In this document: positions 1 to 11,402 of the stretch, piece by piece
How positions within the stretch are numbered: position 1 is the first letter of the stretch
Layout of the letters: the number at the start of each line of letters is the position of its first letter
Source of the DNA: Tritrichomonas musculus
Lineage: Eukaryota; Parabasalia; Tritrichomonadida; Tritrichomonadidae
NCBI GenBank assembly: GCA_039105265.1
Contig: JAPFFF010000017.1
Span: forward strand, 1,426,001-1,490,000
Direction: 5' to 3'
Length of the DNA stretch: 64,000 nucleotides
The notes under the pieces: model-generated
What the model saw: the letters and a program-made list of their open reading frames with translations, nothing else
Databases searched by the model: none
What the model was told of the DNA's origin: nothing
Program-made: the position numbers and the translations under genes

Positions 1-1
1 T

Positions 2-1288
2 AAGTTCCCACGAGAGTTAATATTCAAATTTGTTATTGAACTACTTTCAAAAAGCGCAAAATCTCAATCATATAATAAAATTAATATTGTTCGAAGAATT
101 ATGACAATTTACCTTACTTGCTATGGAAACTCAGTTAAGCGTGCTCCGAAGCAAATTTATGGAATAATTGCTTGCGAGCTTGGATTGCCAATACCTTTGG
201 ACCATAATTCACCATTTGTTCGTAAATTAACATCAGCTGATTTAGTTGAATTTGGTTATGCAATTACGGCTCTCTCTTCTTACTTTGATTGTCAATCATT
301 GCTTGAACAAATGGCTGCTTTATTCACCAAGAATTCATCAAACTATTTACGATTTCTATATAAAAACAATTCTAAGGGAACGATAGATCATCTTCCAGAT
401 TGTCTAAATGTAATTCTTCCCTCAATTCGGCATCAAGCTGTTTACCTTGCAACAAAATTTGTTCACAAAAATATTGATTTTAATATTACTTCTGATTTTA
501 TTAACAATGTTGTAAAACAACTCGATTTATTTGTTCCCCTTCCAATTTCTGGTTCAGGAAACAATAAAATCACCAATGATGATACGGCCAATTGTTTCTA
601 TTGTTTTGCAACATGCATATTGCACCATGAACTATCATCATCAGCACAAAAGACTATTTACAACATGATGTATGAAAAGATGTCTTTTGAAATAAGCTCT
701 TTTTCAATCGGAAGATTCATATCATTATTTAAAATTCTTACCAATCAAGAATACCTACGAAACGACATATATAATGACATTTTTCAACGTTGCTCATTCC
801 TAGTTGACTCACGAACTTCAATTCGTCCATTCTTTATTGATTTGTATGCCACCATTTCAAAAGCTATTAACAAACAGAAAGTTTTTTCTGAGAAAATGAT
901 TGAATACATGATGAACACATTATCATATGAAAGTCCGAATGTTAGTGAGGCTGCTTCTGTTGAAATAATGAAGCTTGCATCTAATACAGATGAAGCAAAT
1001 AATATTTTACCATTTGAAATTCCTGACTTTTTCACTTTCTTTACTGCAATTATTGCTATTGAGAAAAAGAATCGTTCAATGGTTCATGATGAGCTTCAGA
1101 AAAGATATAAAGGAACACATTTGCTGGCACTTCAAATGCTGAAAAAACCGAAATATAGGATTTTCTCTCCTTTAGTTGCTTTTATTACTGATGATATTGA
1201 TGTTCCACCTAAATTAAAAGAATTTTTGGATTCTATTGAAAATAAGATACAACGAGTGTATGCAACAGATACTTATCATGAATTTTGA
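2..1288 (+). CDS. 3' part of a large helical protein of unknown function (5' end outside window)
   Basis: The reading frame is open from the first bases of the window, and the residues before the first ATG (position 101) look as protein-like as those after it (for example KFPRELIFKFVIELLSK). The window edge therefore most likely cuts a longer gene, and position 101 is probably not the true start. About 429 residues are visible, ending at a TGA at 1286-1288. They are rich in predicted helices with regularly spaced Leu, Ile and Phe, as in HEAT/ARM-like helical-repeat proteins, but no family motif is recognised. No membrane segment or signal peptide is seen. The next gene lies tail to tail, 150 bp away, on the other strand. 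Function unknown. Confidence 0.75.
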   Translation, partial: KFPRELIFKFVIELLSKSAKSQSYNKINIVRRIMTIYLTCYGNSVKRAPKQIYGIIACELGLPIPLDHNSPFVRKLTSADLVEFGYAITALSSYFDCQSLLEQMAALFTKNSSNYLRFLYKNNSKGTIDHLPDCLNVILPSIRHQAVYLATKFVHKNIDFNITSDFINNVVKQLDLFVPLPISGSGNNKITNDDTANCFYCFATCILHHELSSSAQKTIYNMMYEKMSFEISSFSIGRFISLFKILTNQEYLRNDIYNDIFQRCSFLVDSRTSIRPFFIDLYATISKAINKQKVFSEKMIEYMMNTLSYESPNVSEAASVEIMKLASNTDEANNILPFEIPDFFTFFTAIIAIEKKNRSMVHDELQKRYKGTHLLALQMLKKPKYRIFSPLVAFITDDIDVPPKLKEFLDSIENKIQRVYATDTYHEF

Positions 1289-1439
1289 TTTTTGTATTTT
1301 AATTATTTTTGTTGTTTATTAATAAAATATATTTCTTTTTTTGGTATAAGTTTCGAATTTTTATTATTAAATCAAACTCAAATTTCATATAATTAATAAT
1401 AGTATAGAAATTATCATGATTAATGATAATAATATCAGC

Positions 1440-2147
1440 TCATTTCAAATAAGGCGTTAATGACTTTTGGACAATTGTATACAATGCGTTATCAATAACG
1501 ACCAAAGGAACTGAATGACCAAAATCTCGTAATAATTTTCCAAAAGAGACTGATTTGTCTTGCATGACGAATGGTGCAGATGCAATTGTTGCACCAAGGC
1601 TACCAATCGCAATTGTTGAAGTTGAGCGAGCAAATTCACCACCAAGTTTTTCTGATTTAGGTAAATGCTGATTAGCGATACGAGATGTCATATTAAATCC
1701 GGCATCATATGCTATTTTATCACCAATTTTGTTAAAATACCCCTTCATTGAAATATTATCATTAAAATAATAATTTGATAAAGGATTCATAATCATTCTG
1801 TTTGCAAGAGTTGATGAAGCACTAGTCATTAATGTCCATGGAATCCAAGTTTTTAATGATTTAGTATTTGGTCTCAAAAAAACACGAGCCATTCCATCAA
1901 ATAATCCAAAAGTGGATAGTTCAAGCCCAGTATTAAGAGAATCAAGAGCAATCGTAGTGAATGTATAAAATGGTTTTTGATCTTCTAGTATTATTGTAAT
2001 AACATCTCGAATTGCACCAAAAGTCGCTCCGCATATTAGGGTATTACGAAATTGTTTTGTTATATCATCGATATCATCTAAATCCTCATCTGATAATTTA
2101 ATTCTTTGCTTTGGAGTTTGAAGTCTAGATAAGAATTTATTTATCAT
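1440..2147 (-). CDS. Hypothetical 235-residue protein, probably membrane-associated
   Basis: The reading frame is complete, with an ATG at 2147. The first 35 residues are charged and polar. Several weakly hydrophobic, Gly- and Ala-rich stretches follow (around residues 38-55, 65-90, 100-115 and 170-195) with small-residue spacing such as GATFGAIRD and GSLGATIASAP. This layout fits an organelle or endomembrane protein with several short helices, and loosely recalls Tim17-type proteins, but I cannot assign it to that family. It is divergent with the gene at 2293, sharing a 145-bp intergenic stretch that begins with the recurrent AACTTTTTGA motif (2161-2170). Function unknown. Confidence 0.65.
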   Translation of the reverse strand: MINKFLSRLQTPKQRIKLSDEDLDDIDDITKQFRNTLICGATFGAIRDVITIILEDQKPFYTFTTIALDSLNTGLELSTFGLFDGMARVFLRPNTKSLKTWIPWTLMTSASSTLANRMIMNPLSNYYFNDNISMKGYFNKIGDKIAYDAGFNMTSRIANQHLPKSEKLGGEFARSTSTIAIGSLGATIASAPFVMQDKSVSFGKLLRDFGHSVPLVVIDNALYTIVQKSLTPYLK

Positions 2148-2292
2148 TCCTCTTAAATAAAACTTTTTGAATTGAAATAATCTCTTTATTTAATTTTTTG
2201 ACAAAGAGTTTTCAAATGCTATGTATACAAAATTTTCAATTGATATTCGTTCGTTTAGATTTTTCAAAAACGGCTGTTAACTGCAATAAGGA

Positions 2293-3474
2293 ATGAATCA
2301 GATTAAAGATATCGATTTATCATCATCGTCATTTAATGGTGCCTCTTTTTTCGAAACAAATCATTTTTGCAATTCTTACAATGAAAGTATTTTTAGCAAA
2401 AAGCTTTCCGAAATGAAAAGAAATTCGTCGCCAAACAAACAATATAATCAAGCAAATAACAATGCTGATTATGATGATGAATTCAAAGAAACGCCGAAAA
2501 AGGATTCAAATAACGTGCTCACAAATGGATTTTTCTCTCCAAGATCAACAAAAATGCTCAAAGATTACACACTCAGTGAAAAAATTCGAATTAAATGGCT
2601 TCGTTCAATCCGTGACTATGTGAAGCTCCAAGAAATGCAAGTTGTGTATAACTATCTCAAAACTGCTAATGTGAAAGTTCTTATTCGCGGGCTTAGGCTT
2701 AGAAAGTGTTTTACATTATGGCATCTTAAGCATCAAGAGCTTTGTTTACTTAACAAATGGCGAAACTTTTCGTCATTACTTGTTCAGAAGCAAAGAACTG
2801 AAAGACTCAAAAAAGATGCATCAAAAATTAGAAAAGCAAGAGCAGCAATGGTCAAGGTTCCTACAACGAAAGAAAATGGTGAAGGATCTTGTGGAGTTAA
2901 TGAGAAATTTGATGAATTAGCTGAGAAAACTGTGCAGAATATGTTACAACCAATTTTATCGCTTAAACCATCTGAAAAGCCGCAGTCAAGTGAAGCAAAC
3001 GATTCGCACTCGAAATCTTCTCATCATCACCACCACCACCGAAACAGGCATCAATCTGAAGAAAATGTTAAAACGCGCGATTTGAATATTGAAGTAGAAA
3101 ACGAAGAAGCAAATGAAGACGGAAATATAGTTGATGAAAATGAAGCAAGAGACAAAGCTATTTCACATCTTACAAATGAAAAAGAGATATTAGAAAGGCG
3201 AATAAACGATTGTGAGAAAAGAGCAAAAGAGCAAGAACAACTTATCCGTAGACTTATTTATATTTTTATAATTATTTCAGCAGTTTTTGCATTTGCAGTT
3301 TTTATTGCTGGAATTATGATTGGAAAGTCAATGAAATCAACTGAGAGGAAACTAAACACTTTTATAAGTAGCCAATCAAGGGTAACTCAAGATATAACCG
3401 CGGAAGTAGCTGATTTTCGTGTTGCCTTAACAAAAATTGCTAATTTGAACAGAACTGTCGTACCTGGTTCATAA
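2293..3474 (+). CDS. Coiled-coil protein with C-terminal membrane anchor; paralogue of the 52.4 kb gene
   Basis: 393 residues. A Ser/Asn-rich N-terminus is followed by a conserved block at about residues 95-175 (pattern WLRSIRDYVKLQEMQ, then a Trp-rich basic stretch). After that come a His run (near 250), an acidic stretch, and a coiled coil (about 290-325) running straight into one hydrophobic helix (about 325-348, LIYIFIIISAVFAFAVFIAG). A short tail of about 45 residues ends the protein. The topology is that of a protein anchored near its C-terminus with most of the chain in the cytosol. The Trp-rich block and the anchor are shared with the protein at 52422-53333, so the two define a family. 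No known domain is recognised. The role, perhaps membrane or cytoskeleton tethering, is inference only. Confidence 0.75.
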   Translation: MNQIKDIDLSSSSFNGASFFETNHFCNSYNESIFSKKLSEMKRNSSPNKQYNQANNNADYDDEFKETPKKDSNNVLTNGFFSPRSTKMLKDYTLSEKIRIKWLRSIRDYVKLQEMQVVYNYLKTANVKVLIRGLRLRKCFTLWHLKHQELCLLNKWRNFSSLLVQKQRTERLKKDASKIRKARAAMVKVPTTKENGEGSCGVNEKFDELAEKTVQNMLQPILSLKPSEKPQSSEANDSHSKSSHHHHHHRNRHQSEENVKTRDLNIEVENEEANEDGNIVDENEARDKAISHLTNEKEILERRINDCEKRAKEQEQLIRRLIYIFIIISAVFAFAVFIAGIMIGKSMKSTERKLNTFISSQSRVTQDITAEVADFRVALTKIANLNRTVVPGS

Positions 3475-3573
3475 AAAAAAAAAAAATATTTTGTTTATAT
3501 AAACTTTTCTTAATTCAATAAAAATTTTATGATTTTAACGTGTTTTAACGAACGTTTGCCTTTTTCTTAAAAA

Positions 3574-5412
3574 ATGAAAAAGCAAAGAAAAGAAAAAGAA
3601 AGAGTGCCGCCTGACCAAATCAAAATCACTAAACTTGTAAGAGAAATTATTAGTGGGCGTTCAGTAAATCAAATTCCAGATCAGCTTTTACCTCGTGTTC
3701 ATACAGAATTATCTTGTGCAAAAGAAAGAGCAATTAAAGAAGGATTAATCAATCGAGTCCAAATGATTCAAAAGGCTATGTTAGATGTTGAAAAATATGA
3801 AAAAGAAAGGGAAAAACTAAGATCAGCAAAACCTAAATCTAAAATTGCATTTTTACGTCGTGATGACAATTACAAACTTTACAATGAAGATTTTGATATT
3901 GAAGACACGATTGAAAATTACGAGCCTCCGCCAGTTGCTGTTTTGGACTCAATATTGGACGATTTAGCTGACGGAATTCCATTCCAAATTGCTGAAACTC
4001 CCAATATTCCTTTTCTCATCGAAAGATCTAAAGAAAGAATTGATGAATATTTAAGTGCAGGTGATTATTTTACAGCTCAAAAATATGAAGATGTTCATTT
4101 ACAGCTAGTTTCCTTAATTGAAGAACGTAAAAAAGAGAAAAAGATTGAGAACAAAGTCAATTATTTAACCAACCTATTAAACGAAAACCAAACCAAACTC
4201 AAAGAAATCAAAGAAGAGAAGAGATCAAAACTTGAAGAACACGACAAAAAGATAAATGATTCCTTAAACAAATGCCGAACAGAATACGAAGCAACAAACA
4301 ATGAATACGATGTCATTACCAACGGTCCACTTCCGTCATCAGCCAAAAAATTTTCATCTGAATATTTGAATACGCGAGAAAAAGAGCGATTTTTGATTCA
4401 ATCACGCCGATACGAAGAAGCTGCTTCAATCAAAGCCGAAGCAGATCAAATGGAAGCCAGAGAGCTTGAAATGTTACGTTTAGATTTTATTGAAAAGCGC
4501 GAAAAGAAGAAGAAAATTATTGAAGAAAGACAAAATAAATCGTTGAAATGCATCATCGAGAACGGTGAACGAACGAGGCTTAAAATCAACAACGAATACG
4601 ACAAAAAAATACAAGAAATACAAAGAACAGTTGAAAACATTCAATCGCGTCTTAAATTGGTCGATAGTAACGATACAGCAGCTTTGAAAGAGCAACCATC
4701 GTCGTCAAACGTCATCTTCTACAAACCGCCAAATTCAAACGCAATTCAAGAGACGGTTATCAATGCCAAAAAGTCGTTACCGATACCGAGAGAAACGACA
4801 ACATCAAAGTTAAGATCATCGCCGTTTGTTACTCAAGCAACTCCTCAGATCACATCACCTGAAAAAACGGTTTTGACAAAAAATAACAAAATGTCAAAAA
4901 AAGCCGAAAAAAGTCAGTTTTACTCAATCAAGGCGATTTCTAACGACGCCAGCAAGTTTTCAATGTCGTTCTCTTCAAATTCGTTTATTTCAGAAGATGA
5001 TGAAAATGACGATGGACAGAAAATTGACGCCGATTTCATCGTAGACGAAGACAGCGAGGTTGAAGTCATCTTGAAAGCAAACAAAAAAAAAGTGGCAGAA
5101 AGAAAAAATGACGATTTTGAAATTGGCAAAAATTTGATTCAGAAAAAGAAAAAGTCAAACGTTAAACAGCCAAACGCTCAACAGCTGTTGAAGAACAAAA
5201 ATGCGGCCAATTATGAATACAATTCAAATCTGTATCGGCCGATTTCTTCGACTCAGAAAAAGTTCACTTCGGCAAATAGAAGAGCGTGCTCCCAGGCAAG
5301 GGAACAGCCCCCTTCTTCTCTCGTGTATACGCCAAACTTCAATGCAAGAAGGAAAAATGATAAAGTTGACAATCCGATCAGAGTTGGAAGAAATTACTCA
5401 ACAAAGAAATAG
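3574..5412 (+). CDS. Long coiled-coil protein with duplicated N-terminal helical unit
   Basis: 612 residues, very rich in Lys and Glu. Two related segments of about 45 residues lie near the N-terminus: one at about residues 22-67 (EIISGRSVNQIPDQLLPRVH...) and one at about 130-175 (DLADGIPFQIAETPNIPFLI...). Each ends in a helix with an AxxYE/AKERA-like pattern, suggesting an internal duplication. Residues of about 180-365 form a long heptad-rich coiled coil. The last 240 residues are low-complexity, basic and Ser-rich, as in disordered tails. There is no membrane segment. It lies 100 bp after the preceding gene on the same strand. Proteins of this build are common in trichomonads and often go with the cytoskeleton, but no function is shown here. 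Confidence 0.75.
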   Translation: MKKQRKEKERVPPDQIKITKLVREIISGRSVNQIPDQLLPRVHTELSCAKERAIKEGLINRVQMIQKAMLDVEKYEKEREKLRSAKPKSKIAFLRRDDNYKLYNEDFDIEDTIENYEPPPVAVLDSILDDLADGIPFQIAETPNIPFLIERSKERIDEYLSAGDYFTAQKYEDVHLQLVSLIEERKKEKKIENKVNYLTNLLNENQTKLKEIKEEKRSKLEEHDKKINDSLNKCRTEYEATNNEYDVITNGPLPSSAKKFSSEYLNTREKERFLIQSRRYEEAASIKAEADQMEARELEMLRLDFIEKREKKKKIIEERQNKSLKCIIENGERTRLKINNEYDKKIQEIQRTVENIQSRLKLVDSNDTAALKEQPSSSNVIFYKPPNSNAIQETVINAKKSLPIPRETTTSKLRSSPFVTQATPQITSPEKTVLTKNNKMSKKAEKSQFYSIKAISNDASKFSMSFSSNSFISEDDENDDGQKIDADFIVDEDSEVEVILKANKKKVAERKNDDFEIGKNLIQKKKKSNVKQPNAQQLLKNKNAANYEYNSNLYRPISSTQKKFTSANRRACSQAREQPPSSLVYTPNFNARRKNDKVDNPIRVGRNYSTKK

Positions 5413-5799
5413 AGAAATACGTCATGCATTCCATGTTATTCTTAATATTATTTTTATAGGGGTTTTTTTTTATGTATATTATTTAATTTGTTTAAAATAG
5501 AGTTTTTATTTCTTTTTTTTCAGTGTTTTTCTATCCAAAAATTTAAAAGAGATTTGATCGTATTTTTATGATTTTCAATGAAAAGTAGAACTTTTCTTTC
5601 TTATTTGATTAAATCTCTTTTAAATTAAGATTATTTGATTAGTCAGGCTCTGTTTCATACCAAAAATTTAATGATAAAAAAGTTATTTTCCAGTTATTTT
5701 TATGTTTCAAAAAAAATAATTATGAATAAATAAAGTATAGAAAAAATTGTATAATTAGGATAATTCAATTAATAATAATAATCAATGATTATGTATATA

Positions 5800-5934
5800 A
5801 AACTAAATGCCAAAAAATGATTCCCTCAAAAAAAATCAAATATTACATTTGAAAGTATTTTATGAAAAATAAAAATTTTATTTATCTCAATTTTTCAGAG
5901 TAAATTGAGAGAGTCAATTTTTGGCATTTAGTTT
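5800..5934. repeat. Inverted-repeat unit of 135 bp (possible MITE)
   Basis: The left arm begins AAACTAAATGCCAAAAAATG (5800) and the right arm is its near-complement, ending GGCATTTAGTTT (5934). The arms match over about 27 bp with a few differences. I found no clear target-site duplication, so this may be an old MITE or just a hairpin. Confidence 0.5.
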
Positions 5935-7211
5935 CATTATTTTTTGTGAATGACGCATCATTCAAAACCTTCGAATGCATCTTGCTGAATTTGATATATT
6001 GAAAATACATCAAATTCGCTTCCTCCATCCTCCTGAGAAAAAAAAAAAAAAAAAAAAAACTTTTTTTTTTAACTCTTCCTGATCCAAAAAAATAAATTTG
6101 TATGCAAAGCCTCCCTCTTCATTCAATCACAATCCATTCAAAATCACTTTTGGAACCTTCCATTCAATCGATAAAAAAAAAGATTTTTTTTATCTTTAAA
6201 TTTGAATCCTCTCTTTCTTTTTCTTTATATATCAAAAACCTGACTAAATGACTAGTGGTTTTGGATATGAAAAAAGTTGTCTTTTTTGATGGCAGATCAA
6301 CTCTTCATTAATCCATATAAATTGAGTGATACTGATCCCCATTAAATACACGAAAGCCTGACGAATCCCAATTGTCCATTAAAATGCGTGAATCCAAAGT
6401 GAATGTGAGCATTGTTTGATTCATGATTGTTGAGAATCATCCGATTTTCTGACTAGCTGAATGTTGACTGGCAAAAGTCAGCAGCAAACATGTTTTGGCA
6501 TTGGCGGTTATTCTTCAATGGAGCAAAAAAGCAGTAACTTTTGGCTTTAAAATAATGTGATTTTCTGTCACTTTTGACTAAGTCTGAGTTTTTGAGAAAG
6601 TCTGTTACGATTTTCGGCCTGAAAAAAAATTCTGCACGCTGAGTTTTTGTTTGTATCTGACTTTTTGTTTTAAAATAAAAAAAAAAGAAGCCAAAGTAAA
6701 GATAACGTAAAAAAGTAATAAAAAAGTGACAATCCATTAATAAAGTCGCCAAAAAATGTAGCTTATTTAATATCCAATAACAACTTTTAAATTCCATTCG
6801 AAAATGAAATTAGATTTGCATAAAAATACAAGAAATGCAGCCATCAAAAATCGCATCGCACATGCACGTTAATACCATCACTTCTCGTCTCCTAGGACAC
6901 TGCCTTTCCTCTCCAGCCAACAACTGATAAAATCGTTTGTTCCATCATCGCTTTGAACAGCGCCAAAACTTCGCCTATAATTATAAATGTCCCATACTGA
7001 AACCAAATTGTCACCAAATAAATGAAAAGACGCCCTTATATGTAACACTCGTCGTCCAATTAATCCTATATTTTATCATTTGTTATTCGCCATCTCCCAA
7101 ACAAAGCTTTTTATCATCTTATTCGAATAAGAAAAATCATCTCCTTTTTTGGCTACTTATTCTCCCCTCTCTCGTTTTTATTTTGTATTACACGAAAGAA
7201 CAAAATGATGG

Positions 7212-7322
7212 GAATTCAAAGCAACTAATGTAAAAAAAAAAATTGATCACTCGTCCACTTTTTGAATTCAAAGCAAGCAACTAATGTTAAAAAAAATTCA
7301 TCACTCGTCCACTTTTTGAATT
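7212..7322. repeat. 52-bp imperfect tandem duplication
   Basis: Two successive copies begin GAATTCAAAGCAA and end TCACTCGTCCACTTTTTGAA. Each carries one copy of the recurrent ACTTTTTGA motif. The region lies about 90-200 bp beyond the 3' end of the RRM gene. Confidence 0.75.
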
Positions 7323-7409
7323 GAACAAAAAAAACAGTCAAATATGAAGCATATTACTGACTAATAACAGTGCTATGTTTTCCATTCTGAATACTTTATT
7401 TGTGGTCCT

Positions 7410-8285
7410 TCATTTTTTTTTTTTTTTTATGTTTTCTTGTAGCAGTGCATCTCTGTATAGCTCGACCAATATTGAAAGTTCGTTTATTTTGTCCTCTACC
7501 TTGTCTATTGGCTCATAATCACGTTGCAGGTAAGCCTGGTCGATGTACATTTGGTCTTGTGGAGCCAGGATCTGCACTTCCTGGTAATCTTGAGGGTAAG
7601 GATGATGCTGTACAATGAGTGAATCATGAGGATGCAAGAAATGAGCAGGTGAGTCTTCATAGAAATCGTGATAATGAGATCTATGATGACGATATGAATG
7701 ATGATGATAGCCATCGTCGTCTGGGTATCGTTCATGGTCAATTGAATGTGAATGATGGCTTCTTCTCTGATGTAATGAATGTGAAGACTTTGAAGATGGG
7801 TAAAAATCTGGATCTGAAGGACCGCTAGCAAGTTGTGCAGCACTTGACTTTTTTTTGATATGTTTTAATTTGTTTTTTGTTTCTTGGTCATATGATTTCT
7901 CAATTCTGATTCGACGATTTCCAATTAATGTATGATTTAATGTCTTGAGTGCACACTCAGCATCTTCGATGGTTTTATATGTAACGTATGCAATTCCGCG
8001 ATTTCTAAATTCTGGATGATCAGGATCTGTTAGTAATATTATCCTTTCAAAACCATTAACTTTTTTAAATTGGCTCGTTAATTCTTCTTCCGTTATAGCA
8101 TAGTCAATGTTAAAAATCGTAATACACCTGATTAAGGTTGATTTATCTAAATTTTTAAAATGATATTTGTTCGATGTCGAAATTATTGACTTGTCGGTGC
8201 TAACTTCTTCTTTGGTGGTTGCTTCATCTTTTTTTTGGGTATCTGTCACTGTAGCTGGATCATCCTTTTTCTCTTCATTATTCAT
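7410..8285 (-). CDS. RRM-domain RNA-binding protein
   Basis: 291 residues from the ATG at 8285. The frame also holds an upstream ATG at 8327, but the extra 14 residues are hydrophobic and cover a promoter-like stretch, so the inner start is preferred. An acidic/Lys/Thr N-terminus is followed by one RNA recognition motif at about residues 50-130. RNP2 is seen in ITIFNIDYA and RNP1 in NRGIAYVTY, with the usual beta-alpha pattern around them. The C-terminal half is rich in His, Ser, Arg and Tyr, and the last 30 residues form a helix ending in Lys. The single RRM plus low-complexity tail resembles SR/Tra2-type splicing or mRNA-handling factors. The exact orthologue is not clear. Confidence 0.85.
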   Translation of the reverse strand: MNNEEKKDDPATVTDTQKKDEATTKEEVSTDKSIISTSNKYHFKNLDKSTLIRCITIFNIDYAITEEELTSQFKKVNGFERIILLTDPDHPEFRNRGIAYVTYKTIEDAECALKTLNHTLIGNRRIRIEKSYDQETKNKLKHIKKKSSAAQLASGPSDPDFYPSSKSSHSLHQRRSHHSHSIDHERYPDDDGYHHHSYRHHRSHYHDFYEDSPAHFLHPHDSLIVQHHPYPQDYQEVQILAPQDQMYIDQAYLQRDYEPIDKVEDKINELSILVELYRDALLQENIKKKKK

Positions 8286-10690
8286 ATAACATATGTGGAC
8301 AAATAAAAACTTTTTGTGAATAACCATTTTATTTCATAACCATATTGCTCTAAAAATATAGAAAAAGTGTGATATATTAACGGCAATGCGATAGGATGTA
8401 AAGTGTCAAAAGTATTTAAAACACTGTAATAATTGAAACAAACCAAATATATAAATAGAGCACATTATATATAATACCTTATTAAAATATTGGAAGGATT
8501 TTCTAATTTGATTTGGAGATTTACGTTGATTAAATTTGAATTAAAAACTCATTTTATCCATTCACAAAAATTTTTTTCATATGGTATGTCTTTAAAATTG
8601 AAAATTTATTTCCAAATTTCATTAAAGAATTTGATTTTATATTATATAAAATTAACTGTTATCTAATTTTTTTAGGTATTTCCAGGTTATTAAATTTTGC
8701 TCTCAATTTACATAAGTTACTTAGACAACAATATTTTAATTACATCGAATAATAGTAAAAAATAAAAAAATCATAGTTCATTAATTTTAAAGCGCAAAAT
8801 ATTAGTTATAAAATATTAATTTTTTATGATAATTTAATTCAATTCATATGAAAAGTTTCTATGTTTAGTAATAAAATTGTAAAAAGGCAAACAAAAGCTT
8901 TCACATTTATTTCAAAGTACAGTTATATTTGAAATTATATATTTTAATATTAATATATATATTAAAATTAATTACTAATGTTACTCATGATTATTTTTGT
9001 TTTGTTTTTAATCATTCGATATTTTTAATTTTTTATATTTGAATTAATTTGAATGAAATATAAAAATAATATTTTTCTTATTTCTCAATAATCTTCAAAT
9101 ATTATAAATTTAAAATCAAATAATATTTTCATAAATTCATTCATAAGATAAACAATTATACTAAGAATAAAAATTATTGGATTTTTTTTATTCACGTTGT
9201 AAATCAACCTAAATTAAATAACTTTTTTTCAGAATAATATATGAATACTTATAACAAAACAATTTTTTCGGTTTTGAAAAGCAAAAAAACCAAAAAATTA
9301 AAATTTCAATCATTGGTTGAAATAATCATAAGACGGAAAAAATCAAATATGTTTAATGCAATATTGGAGTATAATTGATATATATAATCTATTATTGTAT
9401 TTTGTTTGCGATTTTAATTCAAATGTAAAGCTTATTAAATCGCAATATGATAACAGTCAAATAAATCATGATTTTGATTTTTAATTATATATATACTATA
9501 AATATATAATATTTAACCACTAATTATGGAATGAAATATTTTAATTTGGTGGAATTCATAAAATGAATCTCTCCATAATGTAATTATTTCTACTTGATTT
9601 TTAGGTATTAATATGTTTAAATCATATATGTTGCTTATATAGAATTTATTTACAAAATAAATCTTTTTTTGAAAGAATCAAGGCCATTTTTATTTTTTAG
9701 ATCTGCTGTATTTTGCCATTATTGAAATAAAATACATATTTCTCAATAATTTGAGTTAGAATTTAAATATTAATTAATTAATTAGTTCTATTTATATTTT
9801 ATAAATATAAATAAAGAATTAATCTATAAAAGGATATGCCAATTATTAGATATTTTCTTTTTAAAATGCTCTTACAAAATTTTTTGTATTAAATGTATCT
9901 CAACAAAAAAAAAAATATTTAAAAAATGATTACTTAATTATTGTATATAATATACCAAGTAATTGAAACTCATATTTAATTCAGGATATATCTCATTTTA
10001 ACAGATCTGATAATATGGTTTTTGATATATTTACTAAAATAAAACAAAAAATAATTAACAATTCATAACATAAATATTAAATAAATAATTATAAATTATA
10101 ATAGTACTTATTTTAATAAGATAAAATGAAAATATTATGAAATTTTAAATTCATTCAATTCCGTTGGCCCTTTAAAATTGTAATAAAATATTGAGAGAAT
10201 AAATATTTTTTCAAAAAAAGATGATTATAAATTCAATTGATTATTTATTAATCTGTATAAAATGATCGTTCCTAAAATATTGAAAAAAAATAATATCTAA
10301 TCTATATATTTCTTAATTATAAGGGTTAAAAATTAATTTTAATTTTAAATCTAATCAAATAATATATGTTTAAACTAATTTGAATTTTAATATACAAATT
10401 TAATGCATTTATATGAATAAATAATTGTATTTTTATATTTCTATTGAAAGCATAAAATTCAGAAGTAAAGTTATATAAACTCACAAAATATTATTAATTC
10501 ATATCTTGAAAAGGGAGGTATAAATAATTATACAAATCATTATATACTCCAAATATATATTATAAAAAATACTAAATGATTTATATAAAATTACATCGGC
10601 AAATTCCCTACATAAATACCTCTTATATAACTATCAAATTCATGTAACGATTATATCTAAGTCAAAAAATAAATAAAAATTGGCCTAAAA
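8286..10690 (+). other. 2.4 kb very AT-rich intergenic region
   Basis: Apart from the possible alternative start of the RRM gene, I see no coding frame, RNA gene or clear inverted-repeat element here. The sequence is dominated by A/T runs and short palindromic AT steps. Confidence 0.6.
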
Positions 10691-11203
10691 ATGATAAATG
10701 ACTTAGATATAGCTTCAAAACGCCAGCTAAATCAAGTTTTACGCAAAATTGTTACAGATGAGCAGTTTGATGTATATTCTACAAAAATGCTCAATTTGGA
10801 ACAATCTCAAGCTATTCTTCTTGAGTTTTTTCGAAATTTATGCAAGAGATTTTCAATCTCAGATGATAAAATCTCTTCTTATTGTTTTATTGTTGAGCAT
10901 ATAACTGACAAAAAAATAAATAAAAATAGCAACATCCTATCTGAAGCTGAAATAAAAGAAAAAATTCATGATGAGAACATTCGCAAACAAAAAGAAAAAA
11001 TAGATCTTGATGAAGAAATGAATCAATTATATGAAAATTATAAACAAGTAAAAGAAGAAAGAGATAAAATTTTGCAAGAGCTTAAATTAAATGAATCAGT
11101 TTGGAATAAACTGCCTCATAAGATTGATAAAAAAAAATTCAGGCTTTATTCAGATTTGTTGTATGTTGTTGAAGACCTTCAAAGATCGATTAACAATGTT
11201 TGA
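10691..11203 (+). CDS. Hypothetical 170-residue coiled-coil protein
   Basis: The frame is complete with an ATG and ends in TGA. The N-terminal 70 residues are mixed helix (QLNQVLRKIVTDEQFDVYS). Residues of about 85-135 are a highly charged coiled coil (KEKIDLDEEMNQLYENYKQV). A short helical tail follows. No membrane segment, signal peptide or known domain is visible. The gene is convergent with the Rab gene at 11403. Function unknown. Confidence 0.65.
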   Translation: MINDLDIASKRQLNQVLRKIVTDEQFDVYSTKMLNLEQSQAILLEFFRNLCKRFSISDDKISSYCFIVEHITDKKINKNSNILSEAEIKEKIHDENIRKQKEKIDLDEEMNQLYENYKQVKEERDKILQELKLNESVWNKLPHKIDKKKFRLYSDLLYVVEDLQRSINNV

Positions 11204-11402
11204 TTTTGTTTATTCAAGCAGTTATTTTACACTTGGTTTTTATCATGTATGTGTTTAAAATGATATTAGTATTTAAAAGGATTTTTCTTAAATATAAAAA
11301 TATCTATAATATTCAAAAAATATTTTCTTTTAAATTTTATATAATAAAAATAAACTACAATAATATGAAACAATTAAGCAATAATTATTGAATCTTTCAA
11401 TA

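Larger units (their letters stand above)
5413..7409 (+). other. 2 kb intergenic region with repeats, no convincing gene
   Basis: This stretch holds poly-A and poly-T runs (6039-6070), a 135-bp inverted-repeat unit (5800-5934) and a 52-bp tandem duplication (7212-7322). Two open frames (6453-6797 minus, 6937-7233 plus) are low in complexity, and the second has no ATG. I do not call them genes. Confidence 0.6.

Noticed and set aside
6453-7233. Two small open frames (6453-6797 minus, 6937-7233 plus)
   Set aside because: Phe/Lys/Tyr-biased low-complexity translations; the second has no ATG.
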